Source: Arthrobacter echini
Lineage (GTDB): Bacteria; Actinomycetota; Actinomycetes; Actinomycetales; Micrococcaceae
DNA length: 64,000 nt
Assembly (NCBI RefSeq): GCF_004803505.1
Contig: NZ_SSWH01000002.1
Location: forward strand, 93,299 to 157,298
Reading direction: 5' to 3'
Below, one piece after another: positions 39,457 to 51,222 of this stretch. Each line of letters begins with the position of its first letter. Position 1 is the first letter of the stretch. A program made the position numbers and the translations under genes. The notes under the pieces are model-generated. The model searched no databases and had not been told where the DNA came from. It was given only the letters and a program-made list of their open reading frames with translations.

Positions 39457-39485
39457 GAGGCCGTCCCTGCGGGACGGCCTCCTTC
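39453..39485. terminator. Bidirectional stem-loop terminator
   Basis: A perfect 15-bp stem, GAAGGAGGCCGTCCC / GGGACGGCCTCCTTC, with a TGC loop. It sits 2 bp beyond the mfd stop and about 64 bp past the small membrane protein. Confidence 0.85.
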
Positions 39486-39487
39486 GT

Positions 39488-42400
39488 TCATGGCGTGAAG
39501 ACCGTCTCGAGGACATTCCCGGCCCACGACAGGATGTCGGCGTCCACCAGATCGCGGCCGCCGATCCGCGCGGTCTTCGGCTTGGGCACTAGCACCGCAT
39601 TGAGGGCCGGTTTGATCGTGGCGCCCGGGTACAGGCGGGCGAGCCGCAGCTGCTTGGACTCGGGCAGATCGGCCGGCGAGAACTTGATGAAGTTCCCCTG
39701 GAGTGCCACGTCCGTGAGGCCGAGCGCACGGGCGGCCACGCGGAAGCGGGCGACGGCGACCAGGTTCTCCACCGCTGCGGGCGGCTCACCGTAGCGGTCC
39801 CGGAGTTCGGCGACCACCGCGTCGATGGCCTCGTCCGTCACGGCCGAGGCCAGTTTGCGGTACGCCTCGAGGCGGAGCCGCTCCCCCGGCACGTAGTCGT
39901 GCGGCAGGTGCGCGTTGACGGGCAGCTCGATCTTCATCTCCGCCGCCTTCTCCTCGGCCTCACCCCGGAAGGAGGCCACGGCCTCGCCGACGAGCCGGAT
40001 GTAGAGGTCGAAGCCGACGCCCTGGATATGGCCCGACTGCTCCCCGCCGAGCATGTTCCCGGCCCCACGGATCTCCAGGTCCTTCAGGGCCAGCTGCATG
40101 CCGGCGCCGAGCTCGTTGTGCGCGGCGACAGCCTTCAGGCGCTCGAGCGCCACCTCCCCCAGCGGCTTCTCCGACGGATAGAGGAAGTAGGCGTACGCCC
40201 GCTCGCGTCCCCGGCCCACGCGGCCCCGGAGCTGGTGGAGCTGTGAGAGCCCGTAGGAGTCGGCGCGGTCCACGATCAGCGTGTTGGCGTTGGAGATGTC
40301 CAGGCCCGTCTCGATGATGGTGGTGCAGACCAGGACGTCGAAGCGCTTCTCCCAGAAGTCCACGATGATCTGCTCGAGCCGGGACTCCGTCATCTGCCCG
40401 TGGGCGACGGCGATGCGCGCCTCCGGGACCAGTTCCCGCAACTGCGCGGCGGTGCGATCTATCGACGAGACGCGGTTGTGCACGAAGAACACCTGACCCT
40501 CGCGCATCAGCTCGCGCCGGATGGCGGCGGAGGCCTGCTTGTGCGTGTACGGGCCCACATAGGTGAGCACGGGGTGGCGCTCCTCGGGCGGCGTCGCGAG
40601 CGTGGAGGTCTCGCGGATCCCCGTCAGGGACATCTCGAGCGTGCGCGGGATCGGCGTCGCGCTCATCGCCAGGACGTCGACGTTGGTGCGCATCTTCTTC
40701 AGCGCCTCCTTGTGCTCCACACCGAAGCGCTGTTCCTCGTCGACGATCACGAGGCCGAGGTCCTTGAAGGCCACCTCCCTGGAGAGCAGGCGGTGCGTGC
40801 CGATGACGACGTCGACCGCACCGGAGGCGAGTCCCTCGGTCGTCTCGCGTGACTGGCCCGCCGTCTGGAATCTCGACAGCGCACGGACGCGGACCGGGAA
40901 GCCGGAGAAGCGCTCGGAGAACGTCTCGAAGTGCTGCTGCACCAGGAGCGTCGTCGGCACGAGCACGGCGACCTGCTTGCCGTCCTGTACCGCCTTGAAG
41001 GCCGCGCGCACGGCGATCTCCGTCTTGCCGTAGCCGACGTCGCCGGAGACGAGCCGGTCCATGGGCACCTCGCGCTCCATGTCGGCCTTGACCTCGTTGA
41101 TCGTGGTCAGCTGGTCCGGCGTCTCCACGTAGGGGAACGCCTCTTCCAGCTCACGCTGCCACGGCGTGTCGGGTCCGAACGCATGACCGCGCGAGGCCAT
41201 GCGCGCCGAGTAGAGCCGGATCAGCTCACCGGCGATCTCCTTGACGGCCTTGCGCGCCTGGTTCTTCGTCCTGCTCCAGTCCGAGCCGCCCATCTTGCTC
41301 AGTGCGGGGGCATCACCGCCGACGTAGCGGGTCACCTGGTCCAGCTGATCGGTCGGGACGAAGAGCCGGTCACCGGGAGCACCGCGCTTCGAGGGGGCAT
41401 ACTCGAGCACGAGGTACTCGCGTGTGGCCCGGGTGGGACCGGCGCCCGTGGACCGCTGCATCAGTTCGACGAATCTCGCCACCCCGTGCTGCTCGTGGAC
41501 CACGAAGTCGCCTTCCTTCAGCTGCAGCGGGTCGACCGCGTTGCGCCGGCGGGAGGGCAGCTTGCGCATGTCGCGCGTCCCCGCGGCGCTCGTGCGCCCG
41601 AGCAGATCCGCCTCGGTGAGCAGGCCCATCCTGAGTCCGTCCACCACGAAACCACGGCCCGCGCACGCGGTCGTGATCTCGATGACGCCCGGTTGCGGCG
41701 CGTCCTGCAGGGAGTCCACCGTGCGGGAGGGGATGTCGTTGTCGTGGAACAGCTCGGCGAGGCGCTTCGCCGGGCCGGGGCCCTCGGTGGCGACCACGAC
41801 GCGCCACTGGTCCCGCACCCGGCTCCCGATGAAGTCCATCATCTCGGCCACGTCGCCCTGGTAGCCGCGCGGCTCCCGCGCGTGCAGACTGAAGCTGTCG
41901 ACGTCGCTGAGCTCCTCGTCCGCGCCCAGGGACGTGATCTCCCACCAGGCGACGGCGTTCGCGAGCATGGCCTGGCGCGTGTCGGTGAGCGAGCGGAAGC
42001 CGGCCTCCTGCAGATCGAGACCGAGCCCGACGCCGAGATCGAGCGGCGCCGCCCCGCCGTCGGAGGCGGTGGACCACGCAGCGGCGAGGAACTCCTCGTT
42101 CGTGGCAGCGAGATCGTGCGCGCGCGTGCGTACCTTCTCGGGCTCGATCACCACGGCGATCGAGCCCGGCGGCAGCTGATCCGCGAACGGGACCATGGCG
42201 TCGACCAGCACCGGCGCGAGGGACTCCATGCCCTCCACCGCGATCCCGCCCGCGATCTTCTCCAGCATGTCCGCGGCCGCCGGGAGCTCGGCCCGCAGCT
42301 TCGCGGCACGGGACATGACCGCGGGCGTGATGAGGATCTCGCGGCACGGCGGGGCGTAGAGCGCCACCGGCGGCTCACCGGAGGTCAGCGAGCGCTGGTC

Positions 42401-43090
42401 GGCGACGGCGAACCAGCGCATCTGGTCCACCTCGTCGCCGAAGAAATCGATGCGCACCGGGTGGTCCTCGGTGGGCGGGAAGACATCGATGATGCCACCG
42501 CGCACAGCGAACTCGCCACGGCGCGTGACCATGTCCACGCGCGCGTAGGCCGCATCCGCGAGCGCCTTCACGACGTCGGAGAAGGCCACCTCGTCGCCGA
42601 CCGTCAGAGAGACGGGTTCGAGCTCGCCGAGACCGGCGACGAGCGGCTGGACGACGGCACGCACGGGCGCCGTGATGACCCGCAGGGGCGCTCCCTCCGG
42701 ATGGGCGAGCCGCCGCAGGACCGACAGCCGCCGGCCCACGGTGTCGGATCTCGGCGAGAGCCGCTCGTGGGGCAGCGTCTCCCAGCTCGGGAACTCCTCG
42801 ATGGCGGTCCCGGGCAGGTAGCTGCGCAGTGCCGCCGCGAGATCCTCGGCCTCGCGGCCGGTCGCGGTGATGGCCAGGACGACCGGCGGAGCGGTCCCGT
42901 CGCGCTCCCCCACGGTATTCATACCCTCCAGGCCCTCCGCGATCTCGGTGATCAACGGAGCACGCATGCCCGCCGGCGCACCGATCCGCAGGTCGGCGCT
43001 CCGCTGGTCCACCGGACGCGAGGCATTGGTGCGGACGCGGGCATAGGACGCGTCCTCGGCGAGCGCGGCGCGCAATCCGTTCAGGCTCAT
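39488..43090 (-). CDS. mfd: Transcription-repair coupling factor
   Basis: A 1,200-residue Mfd translocase that displaces stalled RNA polymerase and recruits UvrA. Domains: UvrB-like N-terminal (about 1-480), the RNA-polymerase-interacting domain (about 485-560, EGDFVVHEQHGVARF), the RecG-type helicase with Walker A GDVGYGKTE and DEEQRFG (about 600-950), and the C-terminal TRCF domain (PVNAHLPHDYVPGERLRLEAYR). Helicase motif VI reads QLRGRVGRGRERAYAYF. The start is the ATG at 43090, 8 nt after AGGAG; the frame also opens at a GTG at 43099. Identity is secure. Confidence 0.97.
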   Translation of the reverse strand: MSLNGLRAALAEDASYARVRTNASRPVDQRSADLRIGAPAGMRAPLITEIAEGLEGMNTVGERDGTAPPVVLAITATGREAEDLAAALRSYLPGTAIEEFPSWETLPHERLSPRSDTVGRRLSVLRRLAHPEGAPLRVITAPVRAVVQPLVAGLGELEPVSLTVGDEVAFSDVVKALADAAYARVDMVTRRGEFAVRGGIIDVFPPTEDHPVRIDFFGDEVDQMRWFAVADQRSLTSGEPPVALYAPPCREILITPAVMSRAAKLRAELPAAADMLEKIAGGIAVEGMESLAPVLVDAMVPFADQLPPGSIAVVIEPEKVRTRAHDLAATNEEFLAAAWSTASDGGAAPLDLGVGLGLDLQEAGFRSLTDTRQAMLANAVAWWEITSLGADEELSDVDSFSLHAREPRGYQGDVAEMMDFIGSRVRDQWRVVVATEGPGPAKRLAELFHDNDIPSRTVDSLQDAPQPGVIEITTACAGRGFVVDGLRMGLLTEADLLGRTSAAGTRDMRKLPSRRRNAVDPLQLKEGDFVVHEQHGVARFVELMQRSTGAGPTRATREYLVLEYAPSKRGAPGDRLFVPTDQLDQVTRYVGGDAPALSKMGGSDWSRTKNQARKAVKEIAGELIRLYSARMASRGHAFGPDTPWQRELEEAFPYVETPDQLTTINEVKADMEREVPMDRLVSGDVGYGKTEIAVRAAFKAVQDGKQVAVLVPTTLLVQQHFETFSERFSGFPVRVRALSRFQTAGQSRETTEGLASGAVDVVIGTHRLLSREVAFKDLGLVIVDEEQRFGVEHKEALKKMRTNVDVLAMSATPIPRTLEMSLTGIRETSTLATPPEERHPVLTYVGPYTHKQASAAIRRELMREGQVFFVHNRVSSIDRTAAQLRELVPEARIAVAHGQMTESRLEQIIVDFWEKRFDVLVCTTIIETGLDISNANTLIVDRADSYGLSQLHQLRGRVGRGRERAYAYFLYPSEKPLGEVALERLKAVAAHNELGAGMQLALKDLEIRGAGNMLGGEQSGHIQGVGFDLYIRLVGEAVASFRGEAEEKAAEMKIELPVNAHLPHDYVPGERLRLEAYRKLASAVTDEAIDAVVAELRDRYGEPPAAVENLVAVARFRVAARALGLTDVALQGNFIKFSPADLPESKQLRLARLYPGATIKPALNAVLVPKPKTARIGGRDLVDADILSWAGNVLETVFTP

Positions 43091-43353
43091 CTGGGGCACT
43101 CCTCAGGCGTGGGTTCTTCCGCCGCCGGTCCCGGCTCCGGCACCAGGGATGCCCGGTGGTCGGGTGAGGGCGGCAGGACAGCACGAAGACCCGGGAACGT
43201 GGATCGCTACCGGGTGCGGATCAACACTAGCAAGGGCTCCCGACGCTTTCGTCGTCGGAAGCGCGGGAGCAGCGGCGAAACGGAGCCCACGCCGTAGGAT
43301 GTCGAGGGAACCCGACCACTCCTGGCTGCCCGCCACCATCCTGCGGAGGATCA

Positions 43354-43851
43354 ATGGCACTGAATGCTTCCACCACGCTCCCGTACGACGCCTCGAGGAT
43401 CCTCGAGGTCTTCGTCGACGAGGGCTTCGTGCGGCACATGAGCGAATACGTGGGCGGGTCGCTCGAATCGCTCACCATCGACGGCGATACGGCCGGAGCA
43501 TTCACCCTCACCATCGTGCGGACCCTGCCCACGGACCGTCTTCCCGACATGGCGCGCAAGTTCGTCGGCGAGTTGCTCTCCGTCACCCAGACGGAGCGAT
43601 GGGCTCCGCCGTCCCCCGACGGCAGCCGGGAGTCGGCACTGGAGATGACGGTGACCGGAGCGCCGGTGAAGGTCACCGCCGTCCAGCGGCTGCTCTCCGA
43701 GGGTACGGACACCGTCGTGGACCTGCACGGGACCGTCTCCTCGTCCGTCCCCTTCCTCGGGGGCAGGATCGCCGCCGCCGCCGAACCGATGATCGGCAAG
43801 GCGCTGAACGTCCAGGCCGCCGAAGCCCGCAGATGGCTCGAACGCCGTTGA
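43354..43851 (+). CDS. DUF2505 protein
   Basis: A 165-residue protein of the actinobacterial DUF2505 family (SRPBCC-like, START-type fold), reading LPYDASRILEVFVDEGFVRHMSEYVGG at the start and GRIAAAAEPMIGKALNVQAAEARRWL at the end. Function unknown; such folds bind hydrophobic ligands. The ATG at 43354 is preceded by GGAGGATCA. Divergent from mfd, with about 260 bp between them (43091-43353) that holds no gene; a TAGGAT at 43295-43300 may be its -10. Confidence 0.8.
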   Translation: MALNASTTLPYDASRILEVFVDEGFVRHMSEYVGGSLESLTIDGDTAGAFTLTIVRTLPTDRLPDMARKFVGELLSVTQTERWAPPSPDGSRESALEMTVTGAPVKVTAVQRLLSEGTDTVVDLHGTVSSSVPFLGGRIAAAAEPMIGKALNVQAAEARRWLERR

Positions 43852-43894
43852 TCCGCCCCCGCCCAGCCTGCACGTCGTCGCGAAAGTCACCGAA

Positions 43895-44116
43895 GTGAAT
43901 CTCCCCACTCCCCTGGCCCTCATCCTGATCCTCTCCGGCGCCTGGTCGCTCGTCGTCTGGCCGCCGTTCCTGCGCCGTGTCCTGAAGGATCCGCGGTCCC
44001 GTGACGAGCACGGCCGGAGCACACGATTCCGCACGGTCCACATCATGCTGGTCTCGACGTCGATGATCCTCGGCGCTGCGACCCTCGTCATCGGCATCCG
44101 CGCACTCATCGCCTGA
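43895..44116 (+). CDS. SCO4848-family small membrane protein
   Basis: A 73-residue protein with two hydrophobic segments, [20 protein letters not shown] and [20 protein letters not shown], and a short basic loop. Matches the small actinobacterial family named after Streptomyces SCO4848; function unknown. GTG start at 43895, 43 bp after the DUF2505 gene and 50 bp before nhaA, so probably in the same transcription unit. Confidence 0.75.
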   Translation: MNLPTPLALILILSGAWSLVVWPPFLRRVLKDPRSRDEHGRSTRFRTVHIMLVSTSMILGAATLVIGIRALIA

Positions 44117-44166
44117 GCATTTCTCCGCGCCCGCACACCACGTGCCCTACTGAGGAAGAGGCCCTT

Positions 44167-45525
44167 GTGGCACACGAGAACTCCCCGGAGCCCGTCCGCG
44201 CACGAGCTGTCATCCTCCAGCGTCCCAGCTACCCCGAGTACCTGCGCATCAGTGAACTCATGCGCAAGGAGACGGTGGGAGGCATCCTCCTGCTCATCGC
44301 GGCGGTCCTCGCGCTGGCCTGGGCCAACTCGCCGTGGGGGGACACGTACTTCGCCATCCGTGATTTCGAGTTCGGCTACGAGCCGTGGCATCTGCGGCTC
44401 TCCGTGGGTGCGTGGGCGTCGGACGGGCTGCTGGCGGTCTTCTTCTTCCTGACCGGTCTCGAACTCAAGCGGGAATTCGTCGCGGGGGACCTGAGGAAGA
44501 TCAGCCGTGCCATCGTCCCGGTGGCCGCGGCCTTCGGTGGCGTCGTCGTGCCGGCCCTGATCTACACGGCGGTCAATCTCTCCTCCCCCGAGACCCTGCG
44601 CGGCTGGGCCATCCCGACGGCGACGGACATCGCCTTCGCCCTCGCGGTCCTGGCCGTCATCAGTTCGCACCTGCCCGGCGCCCTCCGGCTGTTCCTGCTG
44701 ACGCTGGCCGTCGTCGACGACCTGATCGCCATCGCGATCATCGCGTTCTTCTACTCCGAGGACGTCAGCCTCGCCTTTCTGCTGTGGATGCTCGTGCCGC
44801 TCGGCCTGTTCGCCCTCCTGGCGCAGAGCAGGCCGAAGTTCTTCGGCAGGACCACACGGGGGCCCTGGCTGATCCTGCTGCCCCTCGGTGTTGCCACCTG
44901 GGCCCTCATGCACGCCTCCGGCGTGCATGCGACCGTCGCCGGTGTGCTGCTCGGCTTCTGCGTACCCGTGCTGCGCCGTAAGCCCAACGGCAAGGCGGCG
45001 CTGCCGCGACGGAACAAGCCCGGGCTGGCCGAGGTGCTGGAGCATCGGTTCCGCCCCCTCTCCACGGGCTTCGCGGTACCGGTCTTCGCGTTCTTCTCCG
45101 CGGGCGTCGCGATCGGCGGTGCCGAGGGGTTCGTCTCCGCGCTCTCCGATCCGGTCCTCATCGGCATCGTGCTCGGACTCGTTCTCGGCAAGCCGATCGG
45201 GGTCCTGCTGACCACCCTCATCGTCACCAGGACGACGAAGGCCAATCTGGATCCCGGGCTGAGCTGGTGGGATCTGCTCGGCGTCGGGATCCTGGCGGGC
45301 GTGGGCTTCACCGTCTCGCTCCTGGTCAACGATCTCAGTTTCGGGGCAGGCTCACCCCATGACGACCACGCCAAGGTCGCGATCCTCCTGGCGTCGCTCA
45401 CCTCCGCGCTGCTGGCCACCGTCGTCCTGCGCAGCCGCAACAGGCGGTACCGCGCCATGGCCGAGGAGGAGAAGATCGACTCCGACGACGACGGCGTACC
45501 CGATGTCTTCGAGAACCGTGACTGA
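44167..45525 (+). CDS. nhaA: Na+/H+ antiporter NhaA
   Basis: A 452-residue NhaA exchanging cytosolic Na+ (or Li+) for protons. About 12 transmembrane helices. The ion-binding aspartate pair is D184-D185 in [12 protein letters not shown], and [15 protein letters not shown] and VGFTVSLLV are typical. The last 15 residues carry [15 protein letters not shown], which fits a thrombospondin type-3/EF-loop-like DxDxDG pattern and is not part of NhaA proper. The GTG at 44167 has GAGGAAGAGG before it. Its stop overlaps the next gene's start, linking it to a histidine kinase. Confidence 0.93.
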   Translation: MAHENSPEPVRARAVILQRPSYPEYLRISELMRKETVGGILLLIAAVLALAWANSPWGDTYFAIRDFEFGYEPWHLRLSVGAWASDGLLAVFFFLTGLELKREFVAGDLRKISRAIVPVAAAFGGVVVPALIYTAVNLSSPETLRGWAIPTATDIAFALAVLAVISSHLPGALRLFLLTLAVVDDLIAIAIIAFFYSEDVSLAFLLWMLVPLGLFALLAQSRPKFFGRTTRGPWLILLPLGVATWALMHASGVHATVAGVLLGFCVPVLRRKPNGKAALPRRNKPGLAEVLEHRFRPLSTGFAVPVFAFFSAGVAIGGAEGFVSALSDPVLIGIVLGLVLGKPIGVLLTTLIVTRTTKANLDPGLSWWDLLGVGILAGVGFTVSLLVNDLSFGAGSPHDDHAKVAILLASLTSALLATVVLRSRNRRYRAMAEEEKIDSDDDGVPDVFENRD

Positions 45526-47185
45526 GAGCCCCGCGGCCGAGCGGCCGAGGGCCAGATGTGCCGGTACCTCCCCGGGCTCGGGCGAGGCCGTACGGCAACG
45601 CTCGATCATCCTGACCCAGATGGGACTCACCGCGATCCTGATGATCACGGTGCTGCTCGGGCTGGTCACCGACGACGCCGACGCGTTGCCCGCCTTCTTC
45701 CTTGCCGGTGCGCTGCTCAGCCTCGGCGTCAGCACGAGCGCCGCCGTCCTGCCGTGGTGCAGACTGCATCCGCGATGGTCCCTCGTACTGCCCCTGCTGA
45801 ACTTCCTGGTGGTCGGGCTCGTACGGTTCGGCGCAGGAGAGACCCTCTCCGGCGTGGGTCTGCTCGCTGCCCTTCCTGCCGTCTGGATCGGAGCGTCGCA
45901 CCTGGGCACGGCAAGCGCCGTCGCCCTGACCTTCGGTGCCACGGCAGTGCTCGTCTCGCTGCCGCCGATCCTTCGGGCCGCTCCGGTGCTCGGTGGAGGA
46001 ATCGTCGGCCTGGTGCTGTTGCCGGTGGTACTCACGGGCCTCACGTGGTTCGTCTCCAGCCTCACGAAGGAGAACCGACGGAGCCAGGAGGCCGTGCTGG
46101 TCTCCGAGCGGGCCCTGCGCAGAAGCGTCCAGGACGTACGCATGCGCGAGCGACTCCTCCGCACTGTCCTGGAAACCGTCCGGGTGGGACTCCTCGTGGT
46201 CGACCCGGACGGCCACGACACGCTGATGAACGCCCGCCAGCGGGAACTGCACAATACCGCGGCACCCGAGGACAACGCCGATCCCGACGAGAGTCAGCTG
46301 CTCCTCTACGGGCCGGATCGCGTCAGCGCCCTGACCCCGGCCGAGCGCCCGGTCCACCGCGCCATCAGCGGGGAGGATCTGGAGGACGTGCAGATCTGGG
46401 CCGGGGACCCTCCCGCCCAGCGCGCCATCAGTGTCTCCTCGAGGAGCATGCGCGACGACGACGGATCCCTGGCAGGAACCGTGGTGTCCTTCAACGACAT
46501 CACCGATCTCATGCTCGCCCTGCAGTCCAAGGATCACTTCCTCTCGAACATCTCGCATGAATTCAGAACACCCCTGACCTCGATCCTCGGCTATCTCGAC
46601 GTGACCCTCGAACTCGGTGGGGAACTTCCCGAGGAAGCCGTCGGCTACCTGGAGATCGCCAGGCGCAACGCCATGCGGCTGGAGCGGCTGGTCGAGGACT
46701 TCCTGGCCATCAACGCCGGTACCTTCGAGGTCCGGCCTGTCCCCACCGATGTGGGCGCGGTCCTCGCCGACGCCGCTGCATCGTCCCTCGTGCGCGCGAA
46801 CCGGGCGGGGATAACGCTGACCAATCGCGCACCTGCCTCGCTATCGGCCGTCGTGGACGGTGAGCGCATCGGACAGGTCGTCGACAATCTGCTCAGCAAT
46901 GCCGTGAAGTACAACAGGCCCGGCGGCGACGTCACGCTGGATGCGTCCATGGACGACGGCGAACTGCGGATCACGGTGGAGGACACCGGCATCGGTATCG
47001 CGCCGGAGGAACTCCAGCAGGTGTTCGACCGCTTCTTCCGCTCGGCGTCGATCCGCTCGTCGGCGACCGGGGTCGGTCTGGGCCTGCTGATCACCAGGAG
47101 CATCATCAGCGAGCACCACGGATCCATCTCGGTGACCAGCGAGCTCGGTGTGGGGACCCGCTTCTCGATCGCCCTACCCCAGTGA
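45518..47185 (+). CDS. Membrane-bound sensor histidine kinase with PAS-type domain
   Basis: A 555-residue kinase. Six or so N-terminal transmembrane helices (about residues 30-190, from [15 protein letters not shown] to [11 protein letters not shown]) are followed by a coiled linker, a PAS-like domain (about 220-325, [21 protein letters not shown]), a HisKA dimer with phospho-accepting H347 in [19 protein letters not shown], and an HATPase domain ([32 protein letters not shown]). No response regulator is adjacent, so it is an orphan here. The GTG at 45518 overlaps the nhaA stop; an ATG at 45503 is possible. The neighbour suggests, but does not prove, a link to ion or pH sensing. Confidence 0.85.
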   Translation: MTESPAAERPRARCAGTSPGSGEAVRQRSIILTQMGLTAILMITVLLGLVTDDADALPAFFLAGALLSLGVSTSAAVLPWCRLHPRWSLVLPLLNFLVVGLVRFGAGETLSGVGLLAALPAVWIGASHLGTASAVALTFGATAVLVSLPPILRAAPVLGGGIVGLVLLPVVLTGLTWFVSSLTKENRRSQEAVLVSERALRRSVQDVRMRERLLRTVLETVRVGLLVVDPDGHDTLMNARQRELHNTAAPEDNADPDESQLLLYGPDRVSALTPAERPVHRAISGEDLEDVQIWAGDPPAQRAISVSSRSMRDDDGSLAGTVVSFNDITDLMLALQSKDHFLSNISHEFRTPLTSILGYLDVTLELGGELPEEAVGYLEIARRNAMRLERLVEDFLAINAGTFEVRPVPTDVGAVLADAAASSLVRANRAGITLTNRAPASLSAVVDGERIGQVVDNLLSNAVKYNRPGGDVTLDASMDDGELRITVEDTGIGIAPEELQQVFDRFFRSASIRSSATGVGLGLLITRSIISEHHGSISVTSELGVGTRFSIALPQ

Positions 47186-47227
47186 TCCCCGATCATGGGC
47201 GCCTGGTGGACCCTCGCCCACGTACTA

Positions 47228-49029
<1,802 letters not shown>

Positions 49030-49238
49030 TCAGTCGGTACTCCCCGCGCCAATTACGCAAGGACTCGCTGTGCTAATCCTGCCACCTGAGTGTGGCGCAC
49101 GGCATCCCAGTGCAACCTAAGGAGGACCGGTGAGTCCAGGTGTCGCCCTACCTGGCCCAGAGAAAGGGATGGGGTGTCGAGCCGCGGTGATTGCGCCCCG
49201 CCTGATGCTCCCGGCGTCTCGCTCAGGTTTCGTGTGGC

Positions 49239-50924
49239 TCAGTGGGCCCACGTATATGGAACCGCAGTGACACCATCATCGAGGACTATCCTGGGCGGAG
49301 TTTTGATCGTGTTGTCATTGGACGTGCGGTAACTGTAGGGGGTGAGCACGAGCATCCGCTTCCCCTTTCCAATGGGGCCTGACTGACTCCCGCTGATCCA
49401 TTCATCCGTGGTCGCCCCGATGACGGTGAGCTTCCCGTCCGACCTGTTGGACATGAAATTGATGTGTCGGCGCGAGTAGGAACTGTGCATCACTGGCTGA
49501 TGATGCACGATGTTGAAACTTTCCTCGTGGTTGATGCCTGTCACATTTCGGATCGACTGCAGGTTCCACGTCTGCGCGTTGTCGGAATACCAGAAGGTGG
49601 GCATGCCGACTTCGGAGTCGTGCGTCAGCACGTTGAAGAGTCTGGCACCGTCGTGGTTGTTGTAGCCGATGGGCGACGCGCCGACGATCGGTCCCCTGAT
49701 TCGGGAACTGAACGAATCACCGGTCCATCGGTAACCGTCGATCTCGACGTCGCGCGTCACCGACTCACTTCCGCGCCACCAATTGAGCCCGAAAGTTTCA
49801 CCCGGCGGCGTGCCCGCGTCTCCTGGGACACCCGTGATCAGTAGATTCTCGACTCGCGTACCGGGCGAGGAATTGCCCACCATGATCCCGTTGTAAAGGT
49901 GCCCCTGTTCGGTGCCCTGAAGCCAGAAGTTCGAGAGGATCTGACCCTGGCCGTCGTTCATGCGCAGCAGGTAGAGCTGATTCGTACCACCGGCGCTCTG
50001 GGCCGGGACTGTCTCGCCGAAGCTCGACGTGTTCGCCTTCATACGGATGATTGTGTCGCGTCCTTCGCCGATAATTCCCTTGACAGTCGGCGGAACGCGG
50101 ATCGCGGCATTCTGGTTGCGAAAATTGGAGACCTCGAAAACGCCGGCAGGGAGCTTGAGCACTTTTCCAGCGAGCTCAGGTTTGGCGAGGACGGTATTGA
50201 TGCTCTCGCCCGGTTTGGCTACATCGGACCACAATGCCCAATTACCCCCAGGAGCCGGAACAGGCGGAGCCGGAACAGGCGGAGCCGGAACAGGCGGAGC
50301 CGGAACAGGCGGAGCCGGAACAGGCGGAGCCGGAACAGGCGGAGCCGGAACAGGCGGAGCCGGAACAGGCGGAGCCGGAGTATTTGGTTTCGCCACCCAG
50401 AATCGCGCCCCCTCGTCCATCCACCCAGCCTGTGTCAGTGCTGCACGCTCCATGTCGGAGGTCACGAACCGATGCGTGTCTCCCTTGAGGAGTCGGTACA
50501 CAGGAATCCCGCAGTCGAGTGGGGTGGTGGACGCGTAGAAGGCGAGGTGCTGAGCCAGATAAGAGTGCTCGGCTTTCGCCTTCTCGTACTCTCCCGTCCC
50601 CGGAGTGTCCGGGATCCATGAAAAGTTGCCGTTGCGGTACAACCGGTAGACAGGCTGAAGCGAGTCGGACGGCGCAGCGGCAGCCCTGAATGCCTGGCCG
50701 CGATTGTCCGAAAACCCGTACTCCGACTTGGCGCGCTCCACCTCCGACAGGGAGGAAGTCAGAAGAGTCGCCCCGGTATCCGGATTGATGCTCCGATAGA
50801 TGCTTGTTTCCATAGCCTCACAGGCGTCTGTCTCCGGCGATGTCGCCATGGAAGCCGTTCCTGTGAGGGGTAGCAGGGGCAGCACGAGCAGCGAGCCGAT
50901 GAAACCGGTAGTTGTTTTCCTCAT
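49239..50924 (-). CDS. Secreted protein: DUF5648-like module, proline repeat, beta-helix
   Basis: A 561-residue exported protein. Signal peptide MRKTTTGFIGSLLVLPLLPL is followed by a DUF5648-like module (about 40-190, VYRLYRNGNFSWIPDTPGTG, VYRLLKGDTHRFVTSDMERA), then eight exact repeats of the pentapeptide APPVP as a spacer, then a domain to the C-terminus with a right-handed parallel beta-helix look (NAAIRVPPTVKGIIGEGRDT, NGIMVGNSSPGTRVENLLI, DVEIDGYRW). Pectate-lyase-superfamily or phage-tailspike-like glycan binding/cleavage is plausible. Lies at the edge of the exopolysaccharide cluster. The ATG at 50924 follows GAAGGA. Confidence 0.75.
   Translation of the reverse strand: MRKTTTGFIGSLLVLPLLPLTGTASMATSPETDACEAMETSIYRSINPDTGATLLTSSLSEVERAKSEYGFSDNRGQAFRAAAAPSDSLQPVYRLYRNGNFSWIPDTPGTGEYEKAKAEHSYLAQHLAFYASTTPLDCGIPVYRLLKGDTHRFVTSDMERAALTQAGWMDEGARFWVAKPNTPAPPVPAPPVPAPPVPAPPVPAPPVPAPPVPAPPVPAPPVPAPGGNWALWSDVAKPGESINTVLAKPELAGKVLKLPAGVFEVSNFRNQNAAIRVPPTVKGIIGEGRDTIIRMKANTSSFGETVPAQSAGGTNQLYLLRMNDGQGQILSNFWLQGTEQGHLYNGIMVGNSSPGTRVENLLITGVPGDAGTPPGETFGLNWWRGSESVTRDVEIDGYRWTGDSFSSRIRGPIVGASPIGYNNHDGARLFNVLTHDSEVGMPTFWYSDNAQTWNLQSIRNVTGINHEESFNIVHHQPVMHSSYSRRHINFMSNRSDGKLTVIGATTDEWISGSQSGPIGKGKRMLVLTPYSYRTSNDNTIKTPPRIVLDDGVTAVPYTWAH
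50252..50374. repeat. Eight 15-bp repeats coding APPVP
   Basis: The 15-bp unit GGAGCCGGAACAGGC (plus strand) repeats eight times in phase with the reading frame of the beta-helix gene (minus strand, residues APPVP). DNA copies are exact, which points to recent slippage and likely length variation between strains. Confidence 0.9.
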
Positions 50925-51222
50925 GAAGGGTCCTTCGTCAGATGCGACGAGCTGCAGGAACACCAGAACGTGTTCGAGCGCGCTCCTGGCAACTAAGCCC
51001 AGCCCTTAGTCAGCGGTGCACCAATGCGTCGGCATCGGAGGCACGGCGGGTTGACACTGCCGAAACCGTCCGGCCGAATCCTCAGTCGGCCTTCACCGCC
51101 ACGGCGGACCCACTCTGAGCCGTGGGCGACCGCCTGACGTCGTCGCTATGTGAGGACGATCGACTGTCCCGTGATCAGCAGAGACTGTATCACGGGTTGA
51201 CGATGCCGTCGGACCGCTGTTC
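50925..51222. other. 298-bp region between the beta-helix and lipoprotein genes; two small inverted repeats
   Basis: No gene recognised. ACTAAG...CTTAGT (50992-51010, 7-nt loop) could be an operator for the beta-helix gene. CCCGTGAT...ATCACGGG (51168-51196, 13-nt loop) lies 27 bp downstream of the lipoprotein gene's stop, reading leftward, and may be its terminator, without a U tract. Confidence 0.45.

Noticed and set aside
39078..39527. Minus-strand ORF containing FISID repeats
   Set aside because: Arises from reading the 15-bp tandem repeat and terminator in a frame antisense to the small membrane protein gene.
49130..49270. 46-codon plus-strand ORF with AAGGAGG before a GTG
   Set aside because: Its end runs antisense into the beta-helix gene and the product has no recognisable features; the Shine-Dalgarno may be chance. 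Not claimed without conservation.
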